Of a stretch of DNA of 64,000 nucleotides, positions 36,342 through 45,358 are shown one piece after another (the stretch's first letter is position 1; each line of letters starts with the position of its first letter). The notes under the pieces were generated by a model, which was not told the DNA's origin, ran no database searches, and worked only from the letters and a program-made list of their open reading frames with translations. Both the position numbers and the translations under genes were made by a program. Origin of the DNA: Sulfurimonas sp. (GTDB lineage: Bacteria > Campylobacterota > Campylobacteria > Campylobacterales > Sulfurimonadaceae). The stretch spans positions 186,001 to 250,000 of the forward strand of contig NZ_JBFHGL010000001.1 in assembly GCF_041583195.1 (NCBI RefSeq), written 5' to 3'.

Positions 36342-36521
36342 ATGAGTAAAATTTATGATATATCTTTTAAATCAGAGGTTAAAACCGATGAAAAAAACTA
36401 TATTTATAATGGCAAAATAGTAAAAATAATTACTGTGTTTAATGATAAAAACGGCTCAACTGCACTTATAGAAGATGAAAATGGTGAAATATCTGAAGTT
36501 CCTAAAGACTCAATTATTTAA
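36342..36521 (+). CDS. Small soluble protein, 59 residues
   Basis: ATG with AAGGA 8 bases upstream, stop TAA at 36519-36521. Starts MSKIYDISFKSEVKTDEKNY and ends SEVPKDSII; strand-turn-strand pattern with ALIEDENGEI suggests a small beta barrel. Unknown family. The preceding 265 bases (36077-36341) hold no convincing gene. Confidence 0.55.
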   Translation: MSKIYDISFKSEVKTDEKNYIYNGKIVKIITVFNDKNGSTALIEDENGEISEVPKDSII

Positions 36522-36569
36522 TAATTAAAAAGCATTGATTTAAAATTTATTGTTTGGGAAATTTTCGAA

Positions 36570-36646
36570 TGGTACGCCCAGAGAGATTCGAACTCCCGAC
36601 CGCTGGTACCGCAAACCAGTGCTCTATCCAGCTGAGCTATGGACGC
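36570..36646 (-). tRNA. tRNA-Arg (anticodon GCG)
   Basis: 77 bases on the minus strand including an encoded CCA. Acceptor arm GCGTCCA pairs with TGGGCGT (one G-U at the end), D arm AGCTCAGCTGGATAGAGC, anticodon arm CTGGT-TTGCGGT-ACCAG (anticodon GCG, reads CGC and CGU), T arm with GTTCGAATC. No variable-arm extension. Most bacteria use ACG (inosine) for these codons, so the GCG anticodon is notable. Confidence 0.95.
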
Positions 36647-36689
36647 ATTCATTATTTGTAGGGCGAAATTATATCATCTATACCTTATA

Positions 36690-36914
36690 TTAAGATAAAT
36701 TCTCACACTCTTTTATGATGTCGTCCATTTTTTTATCTTGAGTATACAGATCGTAGTTTTTTCTGATGTATGCTTGAAGCAAAACTTTAATATCGTTATT
36801 TCCATCAATATTAAAATCTTTTTCCAACTGCTTAGTTAAATAAACTGCAAATTCGTCATCAACATCTACATCAAATCTACGTCCGCTGATATATAAACCA
36901 ATTTTTTGACTCAT
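36690..36914 (-). CDS. ZapA-like small protein
   Basis: 74 residues. MSQKIGLYISGRRFDVDVDDEF resembles the beta-strand start of ZapA (short strand, GR, strand), then helix FAVYLTKQLEKDF and a longer helix VLLQAYIRKNYDLYTQDKKMDDIIKE. ZapA dimers crosslink FtsZ filaments. Its position 2 bases after a ZapB-like coiled-coil gene strengthens the idea. Homology is weak by eye; a general conserved hypothetical remains possible. Confidence 0.55.
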   Translation of the reverse strand: MSQKIGLYISGRRFDVDVDDEFAVYLTKQLEKDFNIDGNNDIKVLLQAYIRKNYDLYTQDKKMDDIIKECENLS

Positions 36915-36916
36915 AA

Positions 36917-37144
36917 CTATCCTAGAATACTCTCAATTTTATTTGCTATCTCTTCTATCTCTATATCTTTTTGTGCATTATCATCAACCAACTTCTGAAT
37001 CTCCTGATCTTTAAGCTCTGTTTCTGTTTTTAAAGAAACCACTTCATTTCTCAGATTCTCATTTTCCAATTTTAAAGAGTTGTATTGTTGTAGTATTTCA
37101 ACTACTTTGCTATTTAGCTTTTCTATATTAGTTTGATTTTCCAT
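36917..37144 (-). CDS. ZapB-like coiled-coil protein
   Basis: 75 residues from ATG at 37144 (GGA 7 bases upstream); a GTG four codons earlier is less likely. The whole chain is one coiled coil with heptads (NSKVVEILQQYNSLKLENEN, LRNEVVSLKTETELKDQEIQ), the pattern of ZapB, which forms a scaffold between FtsZ and the chromosome terminus via ZapA. Followed 2 bases later by the ZapA-like gene. Confidence 0.6.
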   Translation of the reverse strand: MENQTNIEKLNSKVVEILQQYNSLKLENENLRNEVVSLKTETELKDQEIQKLVDDNAQKDIEIEEIANKIESILG

Positions 37145-37196
37145 AAAGTTCCACACATGTTAAATAAATGAAATTTTAGCACATTTTTTTCCCATA

Positions 37197-37619
37197 CTAA
37201 AAGGCATTATCCAAAATATCTTCATATTCTATTCTTGCCACAGAAGTTTTTTTTGTTTCTTCTAAAATTTGATAAAGTTTATTCATAACCATGTGTGTAC
37301 TGTCACTTTTTGAAGGAGAATCTATAGCTATACACGAAGTTGCGTTATGAAAATGTTTATCAAGTTTACTTATTAGGTTTCTTGAGGCTTTATATGCATC
37401 ATCTTGATTAGTAAAGTTATATATTAAAAAGTGTAGATTCTCATTAACTCTAATAACTCTGTCACTGACTCTTACAAAGCTTCCTAACACTTCAAGTTCA
37501 ATGTCTTTTTCATGATATACAAGTGCAAAAGTAGATACTGCATTATACCTCTCATATGTATAATGAGCTCTAACTATTTCAGCATTTAGCCTAGTTCTTA
37601 AATTCTCGTCAAGTTTCAT
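37197..37619 (-). CDS. Conserved hypothetical protein with degenerate GGDEF-like fold
   Basis: 140 residues. The alternating pattern TRLNAEIVRAHYTYERYNAVST, RVNENLHFLIYNFTNQDDAYKASRNLISKLDKHF and a C-terminal helix TSVARIEYEDILDNAF resembles a GGDEF domain without the catalytic GG(D/E)EF loop or metal Asp, so no cyclase activity is expected. It may bind nucleotide or protein. Lies 52 bases upstream of the ZapB-like gene on the same strand. Function unknown. Confidence 0.6.
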   Translation of the reverse strand: MKLDENLRTRLNAEIVRAHYTYERYNAVSTFALVYHEKDIELEVLGSFVRVSDRVIRVNENLHFLIYNFTNQDDAYKASRNLISKLDKHFHNATSCIAIDSPSKSDSTHMVMNKLYQILEETKKTSVARIEYEDILDNAF

Positions 37620-37729
37620 ATAGCCCTCGCTTTGAACATTATTATACCTAATTTTGATTCCAGAATTATATGATCTCTTACATGGTATATAAGATGTATA
37701 TAAACTACTAAAAGTATAAGGATGAATTT

Positions 37730-38191
37730 ATGGATAGTGAAGCTAGTAAAAGTAAAATTGTGTTTAGTGATGAGGCTCTTACATGGATGAAAGAGAACGA
37801 TTACATTCCAGAGGCTATAGACGAGGCTGGTAAACACGGCAATACTGCACTTATGAAAGCAGTTCGTGAAGCTAAAAGCGATATTGCAGATCAGCTTATA
37901 AAAGCCGGAGCAAACTTGGAAGTTAGAAACGTCGATGGAAACACGGCACTTTGGAATGCTTGTTTTGGACAAGATTACAAATGTGTAGAACTGCTTGTAA
38001 AAGCAGGTATAAAACTTGATAGTACAAACGATAATGGAGTAACAGCCCTAATGTATAGTGCGAGTGCAGGAAAAGTAGATATGGTAAAACTTTTACTAGA
38101 ATTCGGAGCGGATAAATCTATAAAAAACTTAGATGATTTTACAGCTATTGATCTGGCAGCTTCACCGACTATATATAGACTTTTAAAGTAG
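37730..38191 (+). CDS. Ankyrin repeat protein
   Basis: 153 residues, no signal. After a ~40 residue helical start come about three to four ankyrin repeats: HGNTALMKAVREAKSDIADQ, DGNTALWNACFGQDYKCVEL, NGVTALMYSASAGKVDMVKL and a shortened last one (DDFTAIDLAASPTIYRLLK). Protein-protein interaction module. The next gene (SagB-like) starts 3 bases downstream, so they are co-expressed. AAGGAT precedes the ATG. Confidence 0.88.
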   Translation: MDSEASKSKIVFSDEALTWMKENDYIPEAIDEAGKHGNTALMKAVREAKSDIADQLIKAGANLEVRNVDGNTALWNACFGQDYKCVELLVKAGIKLDSTNDNGVTALMYSASAGKVDMVKLLLEFGADKSIKNLDDFTAIDLAASPTIYRLLK

Positions 38192-38194
38192 AAA

Positions 38195-39451
38195 ATGCCT
38201 TTATATCATCAACAAACTAAACATTCTTATTTAAGCGTTAGGAAAAATGCTACATTTTTGGACTGGCAATCACAACCGGTAAACCATAAGCTTTATCCAC
38301 ATTTTAATCAACGCTTTAAAATAGATGATTATGAAGAGTTAAAAGATCTAAACCTCATCGGTGGGATCACTTACGAGAAAAAATATCCAAACGGGACATA
38401 TTATCTACGCTCAGTTCCAAGTGCAGGTGGATTGTACCCATGCGAAGTTTATATACAAATCAGAGGTGTAAAAGGTTTACTAAACGGCATATACCATTAT
38501 GAACCATACAGTGCAAGCCTTACACTTCTGCAAGAGATAGAGAAAGACGGAGTTGAGCACTACTTTAAAGAGCAAAACCAGGAAAAAGGTCTTGTATTTA
38601 TGATCTCAAGCGTATATTTCAGAAGCTCTTGGAAATACAGAGACAGGAGCATAAGATATATACTTTTAGACTCAGGTCATCAGCTTGGAAGCATATACGC
38701 TGCACTCTCTGTAATGGGAAGAGAAAATGAAGTTCTGTTTGATTTTGACAAGATCTCTTTGAACTCTGTATTTGGTTTTAGAGATGATGAGATGTTTACA
38801 TGTGCCATTAAAAGTTCTCAAACAGTTGAGAAAGAGGTTACAAAACTAAGACAACAGCTTCCATTTGTTAGCGGATGCGATTATCTTGAGACAAATGAGT
38901 TCATAGAACAAGCATATAAAGAGACTGCAATATATGAAGACAACAATAGCAAAGTCCCAGATTTTTTTAATGAAATTCCAAAAGATCAGCTAAAAAGAGC
39001 CATATTAAATAGAAGATCAATACGTGCATTTCGTCAAGAGAGTATAACAAAAGATGAATTTGATTTTATATTAAAAGATCTGTTTGATTTTGCAGAGAAA
39101 AACAGTATTGAGATTTTTTACACAGTTCATAATGTAAATGATCAAGAGCTTGGTTTGTATAAAAGTACCGACTTGATTAAAGAAGGCGATTTTAGAGGGA
39201 AGTCTGAGTATTTGGCTCTAGAGCAAAAACTGGGTTCTCAAAGTGCGGTTACTTTTTACTTTACATCAAGCGAAGTCGAAAAATATCAAAAAGTTAATAT
39301 ACTCAGCGGTTTTATAGCACAGATCATATACCTTAGAGCTGAGCTTATGGGTATTGGCTGTAGTGGGATCGGAGCTTATTATGATGATGAATGTAAAGAG
39401 TTTTTAAATACTAAGAACAATATACTTTACTTACTTGCTATCGGCAGGTAA
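38195..39451 (+). CDS. SagB/ThcOx-type FMN oxidoreductase (nitroreductase fold, two halves)
   Basis: 418 residues, two nitroreductase-like halves. First half: YLRSVPSAGGLYPCEVYIQI and RYILLDSGHQLGSIYAALS, matching the SagB/ThcOx FMN-binding motifs. Second half: RAILNRRSIRAFRQESITKDEF and NILSGFIAQIIYLRAELMGIGCSGIGAYY. In RiPP clusters SagB oxidises azolines; free-standing members are common with unknown substrate. No precursor or cyclodehydratase gene adjacent. The 3' end overlaps the convergent transglutaminase gene by 25 bases. Confidence 0.82.
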   Translation: MPLYHQQTKHSYLSVRKNATFLDWQSQPVNHKLYPHFNQRFKIDDYEELKDLNLIGGITYEKKYPNGTYYLRSVPSAGGLYPCEVYIQIRGVKGLLNGIYHYEPYSASLTLLQEIEKDGVEHYFKEQNQEKGLVFMISSVYFRSSWKYRDRSIRYILLDSGHQLGSIYAALSVMGRENEVLFDFDKISLNSVFGFRDDEMFTCAIKSSQTVEKEVTKLRQQLPFVSGCDYLETNEFIEQAYKETAIYEDNNSKVPDFFNEIPKDQLKRAILNRRSIRAFRQESITKDEFDFILKDLFDFAEKNSIEIFYTVHNVNDQELGLYKSTDLIKEGDFRGKSEYLALEQKLGSQSAVTFYFTSSEVEKYQKVNILSGFIAQIIYLRAELMGIGCSGIGAYYDDECKEFLNTKNNILYLLAIGR

Positions 39452-41340
39452 GCCATCATCTTTTTAACCTCGACTCTTAGCTCTTCAAGGTTGTTATTTG
39501 TATCTTTTTTGCCATACTTCTCTTTATGGTAAATATTACTGATATTTTTAAATGACACGCCAAGTTCATCTTCAGCCCTTAGTAAAAAGTTTTGCATAGG
39601 CTCATTCTCTTTTTTAACAAGTCCGTACTTGTTTAAAAACTTTAACAACTTATGAACCTCAGACATAAACTGATCTTTAACTCCAAAATTTTTAATATTT
39701 ATATAGATTAAAAAAGTCACTAAAAAAACTGCAATAACAGAAAGTAAAAACTTGATCATATAAACCGTATCGTTTAAAAGACTCTTTAAAATATCAAGCT
39801 GTTTTAACCTGTCATATCCTAGAACCCACTTGTCGATAAGATATTTTACATACATAAACTGTAGATTTATCTCTGTAAAAAAACTGCTTTGCTTTTTTGC
39901 CTGTTCCTGTTGTGTCTGCGTTGTTTTTAAAGCTGTAGCTGTTGGCTCAAACCTTACCCACCCTTTTTTCTCAAAGTATAATTCTACCCATGCATGAGCG
40001 TTTTTATCTCTAACAACAAGATATTTGTTTATCATGTTTTCTTTATCTGCTTTATAACCTGTAACTATACGTGATGGTATGTTTAACATCCTTGCTGATT
40101 TTGCGAAAGCCGATGCAAAGTGAACACAGTAACCGTTTTTTCCTTCAAATAAAAAAGAATCTGTTAAATCTTTTTCATCTAAGTTTGCAGGCTGAAGTTT
40201 GTATGATAACTTTTGCTCTTTAAAAAATATCAAAAGCATCATAGCTTTTTCATATTTGTCAATATCCATAACTCTTATATGTTCTAATGCTTTGTAGGTT
40301 TGATCGTTTTTTTGAATATCTACAGCAAGTGCATTTGAATAGTTTGATGAGCTCAACTTATATGACAGAGCTGAACCTAGTCTATACTTCTTTTTTTTAA
40401 AAACAGTTTTTTCAGATCTTAATGTATAGTCATTCTCTAGTACTGTTTTAGGAGGAGCTGCTATAGGCACATCAAGTGCGTATATCCAATTATCTCCGTG
40501 TGGATAGAGTGTTATATCGTAATTCTTTATATTTTTAATATTACTTATCTTATCCGATACTATAAGATCATCTGGTTTGCTCCACGTAATGCCATCATCT
40601 TCATACAGAGTGGAACCTCTAAAATATAATTCTCCATCAGTTATACTATCATCTTCAAAATATACTTCCATAACGACTTTGTTTGATAACAAAACACCTT
40701 TTGAAGATACATTCATTTTGCCATCATATCCGCTGAAGGTGTATTCATCTGCTCTAAAACCAAAGTCCGCTTTTTTAAATGAAATGCGTGGAAAGACTAA
40801 AAACAAAATCACAACTACAGGAATGGACAATACAAAAAGTCTCGAAGTTAGTTTTAACAGATCTATTAATTCTGCATCCATTCTACTCCAAATATTTAAC
40901 ATTACAAATAAGAAAAGGACAAACACGGCATATATAAGCATAGTAATAGATTCAAAAAAGAAAAAGCTGAGCAGCATCAAAAGTGCAGGTGATATTTTAA
41001 GATAAACGTTAATCTCTCCATTTAACTTTTGAAGTGTTATAGCGTATATAAGAAGTGAGCTGACCAAAGATACAAAAAACTGCATTCTGGAAAAGTTTGA
41101 AAAATTGTAATTATTAAAAAACGATATGCTGATTAGTATAATACCGACTATCATAAGTATATATTGGTATTTTTTTTCAGTTTTATTTTTAAGTATAAAA
41201 ACAACAGCAACTAAAATATACAAAAGCATAAAAAACTTCATAACAAACAGATGCGGTATAACTGCAAGTATTATTGCAATATCTAAAAGTTTAGATGATG
41301 ATGGCGCTTTAGTATAGAGCAATTGTTTTAAGGATCTCAT
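39427..41340 (-). CDS. TgpA-type membrane transglutaminase-like protein (DUF3488 + transglutaminase core)
   Basis: 637 residues. About six N-terminal membrane helices (~15-195), periplasmic linker, transglutaminase core ~380-465 with catalytic Cys in KNGYCVHFASAFAKSARMLN, His in NAHAWVELYF and Asp/Glu-equivalent in RFEPTATAL, one more membrane helix (~540-560), and a cytoplasmic tail. Pseudomonas TgpA is essential, but its substrate is unresolved. Third gene of the MoxR-DUF58-TgpA operon; its start overlaps the DUF58 gene by 32 bases. Confidence 0.9.
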   Translation of the reverse strand: MRSLKQLLYTKAPSSSKLLDIAIILAVIPHLFVMKFFMLLYILVAVVFILKNKTEKKYQYILMIVGIILISISFFNNYNFSNFSRMQFFVSLVSSLLIYAITLQKLNGEINVYLKISPALLMLLSFFFFESITMLIYAVFVLFLFVMLNIWSRMDAELIDLLKLTSRLFVLSIPVVVILFLVFPRISFKKADFGFRADEYTFSGYDGKMNVSSKGVLLSNKVVMEVYFEDDSITDGELYFRGSTLYEDDGITWSKPDDLIVSDKISNIKNIKNYDITLYPHGDNWIYALDVPIAAPPKTVLENDYTLRSEKTVFKKKKYRLGSALSYKLSSSNYSNALAVDIQKNDQTYKALEHIRVMDIDKYEKAMMLLIFFKEQKLSYKLQPANLDEKDLTDSFLFEGKNGYCVHFASAFAKSARMLNIPSRIVTGYKADKENMINKYLVVRDKNAHAWVELYFEKKGWVRFEPTATALKTTQTQQEQAKKQSSFFTEINLQFMYVKYLIDKWVLGYDRLKQLDILKSLLNDTVYMIKFLLSVIAVFLVTFLIYINIKNFGVKDQFMSEVHKLLKFLNKYGLVKKENEPMQNFLLRAEDELGVSFKNISNIYHKEKYGKKDTNNNLEELRVEVKKMMAYLPIASK

Positions 41341-42181
41341 CTGTACTCATTTTTTTAGAATCTAGTATTTCATCTTTTATATTTAGTGTAAACTCAAAGG
41401 CGTATTGTTCACATTCTAACACCCATAGTGTAAGTTGCGAAAGCTTTTGTTCGGTATCTCCATTTATAGTTTTAAAATCAAAATGAAGTTTTTTACTCTC
41501 CTCCTCGAAAATAAAATCTTTGATCATCAACTGATTGTTTTTAGCCAAAGATGCCCAATGGATATAAGATGTCGGGTCTCCTTGGTTAAATTTTTTTATG
41601 CCCTCAAATTCATCTAACTCTCCTGTAGTAGAGTTGTTTTTATAATAAGACTTAAAAAGAGATATACCTTCAGGTTTTGCAAACACGACTATGGTTTTAT
41701 CTATTTTTATATTTTTATATTTTTTCTCATGTGGAAGCGGAAAGAATGAATAGAGCAAAATATCGGCTATATTAGCCTCTCCCCTTCTAGTAAACATCTC
41801 TTCAAACGAAATAACTTCGGAATGATGCGCTTTTATAGATTTTATATATTTTGTATTGTCATTGTAGGAGATAAATAGATCGTAAGATGTGTTCTCAGAA
41901 CTATTTTTTATGGAAAATTTTAAGCTAGAGTACTCATTTGCAAAAAATCTTTTGTAAGAAAGCAGTTCTATTTTTATACTATAAAGATTCAGCATACCAA
42001 ATATTGATGATGCACCGGCTACACCGACTATAAAAAACATGACTATAAATACAATATTATAGTTATGCATATAAGCTTGCAGAAATAAAGCTAAGATCGA
42101 TACTACTAAAAGCGTAAAATATTTTGTAGGTCTGTTTTTAACACTTTTAAGTATCGATATGTAGGTTTTTAATGATCTCAT
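41309..42181 (-). CDS. DUF58 domain membrane protein
   Basis: 290 residues: two membrane helices (~18-65), then a beta-rich and DUF58 region with FEGIKKFNQGDPTSYIHWAS (the conserved R/K-x-Y..GD...IHW motif; here GDPTSYIHW) and LMIKDFIFEEE. DUF58 proteins carry a von Willebrand-like fold and work with MoxR ATPases. Start overlaps the MoxR gene by 35 bases. The operon order MoxR-DUF58-TgpA is conserved in many bacteria. Confidence 0.88.
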   Translation of the reverse strand: MRSLKTYISILKSVKNRPTKYFTLLVVSILALFLQAYMHNYNIVFIVMFFIVGVAGASSIFGMLNLYSIKIELLSYKRFFANEYSSLKFSIKNSSENTSYDLFISYNDNTKYIKSIKAHHSEVISFEEMFTRRGEANIADILLYSFFPLPHEKKYKNIKIDKTIVVFAKPEGISLFKSYYKNNSTTGELDEFEGIKKFNQGDPTSYIHWASLAKNNQLMIKDFIFEEESKKLHFDFKTINGDTEQKLSQLTLWVLECEQYAFEFTLNIKDEILDSKKMSTDEILKTIALY

Positions 42182-43064
42182 CTACAACTTCATTTTGTGA
42201 TTTTCTATCTGCTAAAGGTTTAAGACGATGATATGTAACATATGGCAGAACTTCTAAAACATCGCTAGGCACTACATAGTCTCTATAAGATATCATTGCC
42301 CATGCTTTTGATATGTTTAAAAGCTTTATAGCTGCACGTGTTGATAAACCGCTCTCATATAGTGAACTCTCTCTTGTAAATTTTAATATATCCTGTATGA
42401 TATTTAGTATCTCATCACTTACGTATATCTCTTCAAACTTAGCTTTTAAAAGTTTTACTTCGTCTGTATTTAATGATTTTAAAGAACTAATAGATGGTTG
42501 TTTATTTAATGAGAGGATATCTCTCTCAGCCTCAGCAGATGGATAACCTAAAGAAAAAGAGATAGCAAACCTGTCTAATTGAGATGATGGAAGCTGGTAG
42601 GTTCCAACCTCCTCAAAAGGATTTTTTGTAGCGATCACGAAAAATGGGCTAGGCAGATAAAATGTTTTACCGTCAATACTAACCTGTTTCTCCTCCATTG
42701 CTTCCAAAAGTGCACTTTGCGTTTTTGATGATGCACGGTTGATCTCATCAGCGAGTAAAAACTGAGAAAACAAAGGACCTTTTTTAAAAGTAAATGTAGC
42801 ATCATTTGTATTATAAAAATTAACACCTATAATATCTGAAGGTAAGAGATCATTTGTAAACTGTATACGTGAATATTCCAATCCTATAACGTGTGCCAAT
42901 GTTTTTGCTAACGTTGTTTTTCCAACTCCGGGTATATCTTCTATAAGCAAATGTGAATCTGATAAAAAACAAGCCAAAGAGAGTTTTATCTGTTTCTCTT
43001 TACCTACAATAATTTTTTGTGTCTGAGTTAAAACTTGTTCTATTAATTCTTCAAAATTTTTCAT
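42147..43064 (-). CDS. MoxR-family AAA+ ATPase
   Basis: 305 residues. Walker A LLIEDIPGVGKTTLAKTLA, Walker B LLADEINRASSKTQSALLEAMEE, sensor 1 PFFVIATKNPFEEVGTYQLP, and arginine finger/sensor 2 in LDRFAIS and GLSTRAAIKLL. MoxR ATPases act as chaperones for metal insertion or assembly of membrane complexes; here the clients would be the DUF58 and TgpA proteins. First gene of its operon. Confidence 0.94.
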   Translation of the reverse strand: MKNFEELIEQVLTQTQKIIVGKEKQIKLSLACFLSDSHLLIEDIPGVGKTTLAKTLAHVIGLEYSRIQFTNDLLPSDIIGVNFYNTNDATFTFKKGPLFSQFLLADEINRASSKTQSALLEAMEEKQVSIDGKTFYLPSPFFVIATKNPFEEVGTYQLPSSQLDRFAISFSLGYPSAEAERDILSLNKQPSISSLKSLNTDEVKLLKAKFEEIYVSDEILNIIQDILKFTRESSLYESGLSTRAAIKLLNISKAWAMISYRDYVVPSDVLEVLPYVTYHRLKPLADRKSQNEVVDEIIKNLHIDT

Positions 43065-43080
43065 AATTGATTATAACCAT

Positions 43081-44745
43081 TTATTGTGTTGACTTTTGTA
43101 TATCTAATATAGATTTTCTAGCTATCTCTTCAAACTCACTGAAATCTTCCAAAATATGAAGAAGTTTCAAAGCCTCGTTAAAATTGCCTTCCTCTATCAG
43201 TTTTTGAGAATCTATATAGAGTGAATCAGAGTAATATACCAACTCCTCATGTTCTGGAACCTCTTCTAAAAATTCATATTTTTTTAGAAGTGCAGATGCT
43301 AATTTATAATCTTTTTTTGCTATAGAGTCTATAAATTTTATATATACCTTATTATGCAATATAACATCTTGTATATCTTGTGTTTTTTCACTAACACCCC
43401 TGTATGGCTCAAAAAGCTTAGTTATTTTTGCTCCACCATTTGCCTCATAAGCATGCTTTTTAGCTAATGCTAAAACTTTTTGCCAATCATTCTCTAAAAC
43501 TTTGTACGCTTTTGAATCTAAATATATCTCATCACTATGAACAAGAGAATAAGCAAGAGCGATCTTGCCGTCTCTAATAAATGCATTTAATTTTTCAAAT
43601 TTTTCAAATTCATCAAAAAGTTCTTGTATTATTTTGTGTTTTGAGGGAACACTTGTATATATATTTAAAAGTTTCATTGCAGATTTTTTGTCACCATTTT
43701 CAATATATTCTTTTGCTTTTTGAAGTGTTTGCTGCCAAACTAAATCAATAGCTTGATAAACTTTTGAATATTCTAAAATAGGATTTATCTCTATAAACTT
43801 TTCCATACCTAGAAAATCTTTCTCTTTATATAGTATTTTTAAATTATTTTGACCATGATAAATATCATAAAAATGTAACTCACCACTTTTAGTACCGACC
43901 ATTAACTGCTCATTCTTTTCATAAAACTCTAGTGTAGTGATTGACGACTTTAGTTTAATATATGAACTAGAGAGTAGTTTATAATTTTCTAACTCATATA
44001 CTAAAATATACCCTAAATCCGTTCCTAAAAATAAAAACTTACTCTCAGAGCTTTTAGTTACACAAGTTACATCTTCATGAATCCCTTCAAGTCTTGTTAT
44101 AACAGTAGCTTCATACATATCCCAAATGATTGCACTATTGCTTTTATCTATACTAAACAACCTGTGTTCACTTAAAAAGCATAATTTTTTTACAGGCTCT
44201 GAATGGGCAAACATATAGTGCTTTGGAATTTTATTTGGCAGATAAAAGAGTGATATAGTTTTATCATGGCTTGCCGTTGCAACCCACCTTCCATCATCGC
44301 TAAAAGCTATGTCATAAACTATATCTTTATGTACGGGAAGTAAAAAAGCAAGTTTTAGAGTCGCAATCTCAATAACGTATGTTTTACCATCATCCCCGCA
44401 AGAAAACATATACTTAGCCTTAGGATCTATAGCGACACAAGAGACCTCTCCATGGTGTCTGTCAACAGTAGTTATTACATTTTTTGTTTTAGTTTCATAA
44501 AGGAGAGATTCTCTTGCATCTGAACTTAGTGTTGCAAAATGTTTCGCATCATGACTTATAGCAACAACGGAAGTTTTAAAGCTTTGATGTTTTATCCCTA
44601 TCTCAAAACTCTTAAGTGGCTCCAACGTTTGCTTATTTAACAACATTATAGTGCTGTCTGAATCTACAATAACAATAATATCGTTATCTAGAACTTTAGA
44701 TAATATAATTGATTTACTATAATTTTGCTTTTTAGTTGGATTCAT
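43081..44745 (-). CDS. WD40 repeat protein with helical C-terminal domain
   Basis: 554 residues, no signal peptide. WD40 beta-propeller ~1-320 with repeats such as HHGEVSCVAIDPKAKYMFSC, HKDIVYDIAFSDDGRWVATA and HEDVTCVTKSSESKFLFLG. The rest (~330-554) is alpha-helical with repeated helix pairs (KAKEYIENGDKKSAMKLLNI), like a tetratricopeptide or solenoid. A scaffold, perhaps in a large complex. It is separated from the MoxR operon by only 16 bases and may be its first gene. Confidence 0.8.
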   Translation of the reverse strand: MNPTKKQNYSKSIILSKVLDNDIIVIVDSDSTIMLLNKQTLEPLKSFEIGIKHQSFKTSVVAISHDAKHFATLSSDARESLLYETKTKNVITTVDRHHGEVSCVAIDPKAKYMFSCGDDGKTYVIEIATLKLAFLLPVHKDIVYDIAFSDDGRWVATASHDKTISLFYLPNKIPKHYMFAHSEPVKKLCFLSEHRLFSIDKSNSAIIWDMYEATVITRLEGIHEDVTCVTKSSESKFLFLGTDLGYILVYELENYKLLSSSYIKLKSSITTLEFYEKNEQLMVGTKSGELHFYDIYHGQNNLKILYKEKDFLGMEKFIEINPILEYSKVYQAIDLVWQQTLQKAKEYIENGDKKSAMKLLNIYTSVPSKHKIIQELFDEFEKFEKLNAFIRDGKIALAYSLVHSDEIYLDSKAYKVLENDWQKVLALAKKHAYEANGGAKITKLFEPYRGVSEKTQDIQDVILHNKVYIKFIDSIAKKDYKLASALLKKYEFLEEVPEHEELVYYSDSLYIDSQKLIEEGNFNEALKLLHILEDFSEFEEIARKSILDIQKSTQ

Positions 44746-44806
44746 CTTTAGATTTAACTTTTATATTAGAATAAATTATTATAACACAGATTTACCCTAG
44801 TCTAAA

Positions 44807-45358
44807 CTATGTTTTAATCAGGTTTGTGCGCTGTAAAACTTTAAATACAATTATAATACCCATTATAAAAAGATAACCCATTTGTTCAGGGCTTAGTGTC
44901 TTTTGTGCCATTATAAAGTGTATGGTAACAAGTATTATGGCTATATATATCACCTTATGATATTTAAAATACTTTGAAAACAATACTCTAAGTGATGTAA
45001 CAGCCATAAAAAGTAATATTAAAAATGCGATCATCCCAAGATATATAAAAGGCTTGTCTATAGTCTCACTTATTGCAAACCCTAAATCAAGTTCCATATC
45101 AAATATAATAAAATTAAGAAGATGCAAAAGAGCATAAAAAAAGCTAAAAAGCCCTACTGTACGTCGGTATTTTACTAAGTTTTTTATTTTTTTAACTATA
45201 GATATTGTCGTGGTAGCATACAAAAGAGTTATAGCGGTTGCACCTGTTAGAGTATAGATATACTTTATTGGATCATCTACTCCTACTACAAATAACTTGT
45301 AGAGTAAAAACATCAAAGGAGTTAAAAGTGCTATGACTAAAAAAAACTGCTTGCTCAA
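44807..45358 (-). CDS. msrQ: MsrQ-type haem b membrane subunit (YedZ family)
   Basis: 183 residues, about six membrane helices with haem-ligand His candidates in FSFFYALLHLLNFII, YFKYHKVIYIAIILVTIHFIM. Passes electrons from the quinone pool to MsrP for repair of periplasmic methionine sulfoxide. The gene starts 4 bases inside the end of msrP (ATGA overlap). Confidence 0.9.
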   Translation of the reverse strand: MSKQFFLVIALLTPLMFLLYKLFVVGVDDPIKYIYTLTGATAITLLYATTTISIVKKIKNLVKYRRTVGLFSFFYALLHLLNFIIFDMELDLGFAISETIDKPFIYLGMIAFLILLFMAVTSLRVLFSKYFKYHKVIYIAIILVTIHFIMAQKTLSPEQMGYLFIMGIIIVFKVLQRTNLIKT

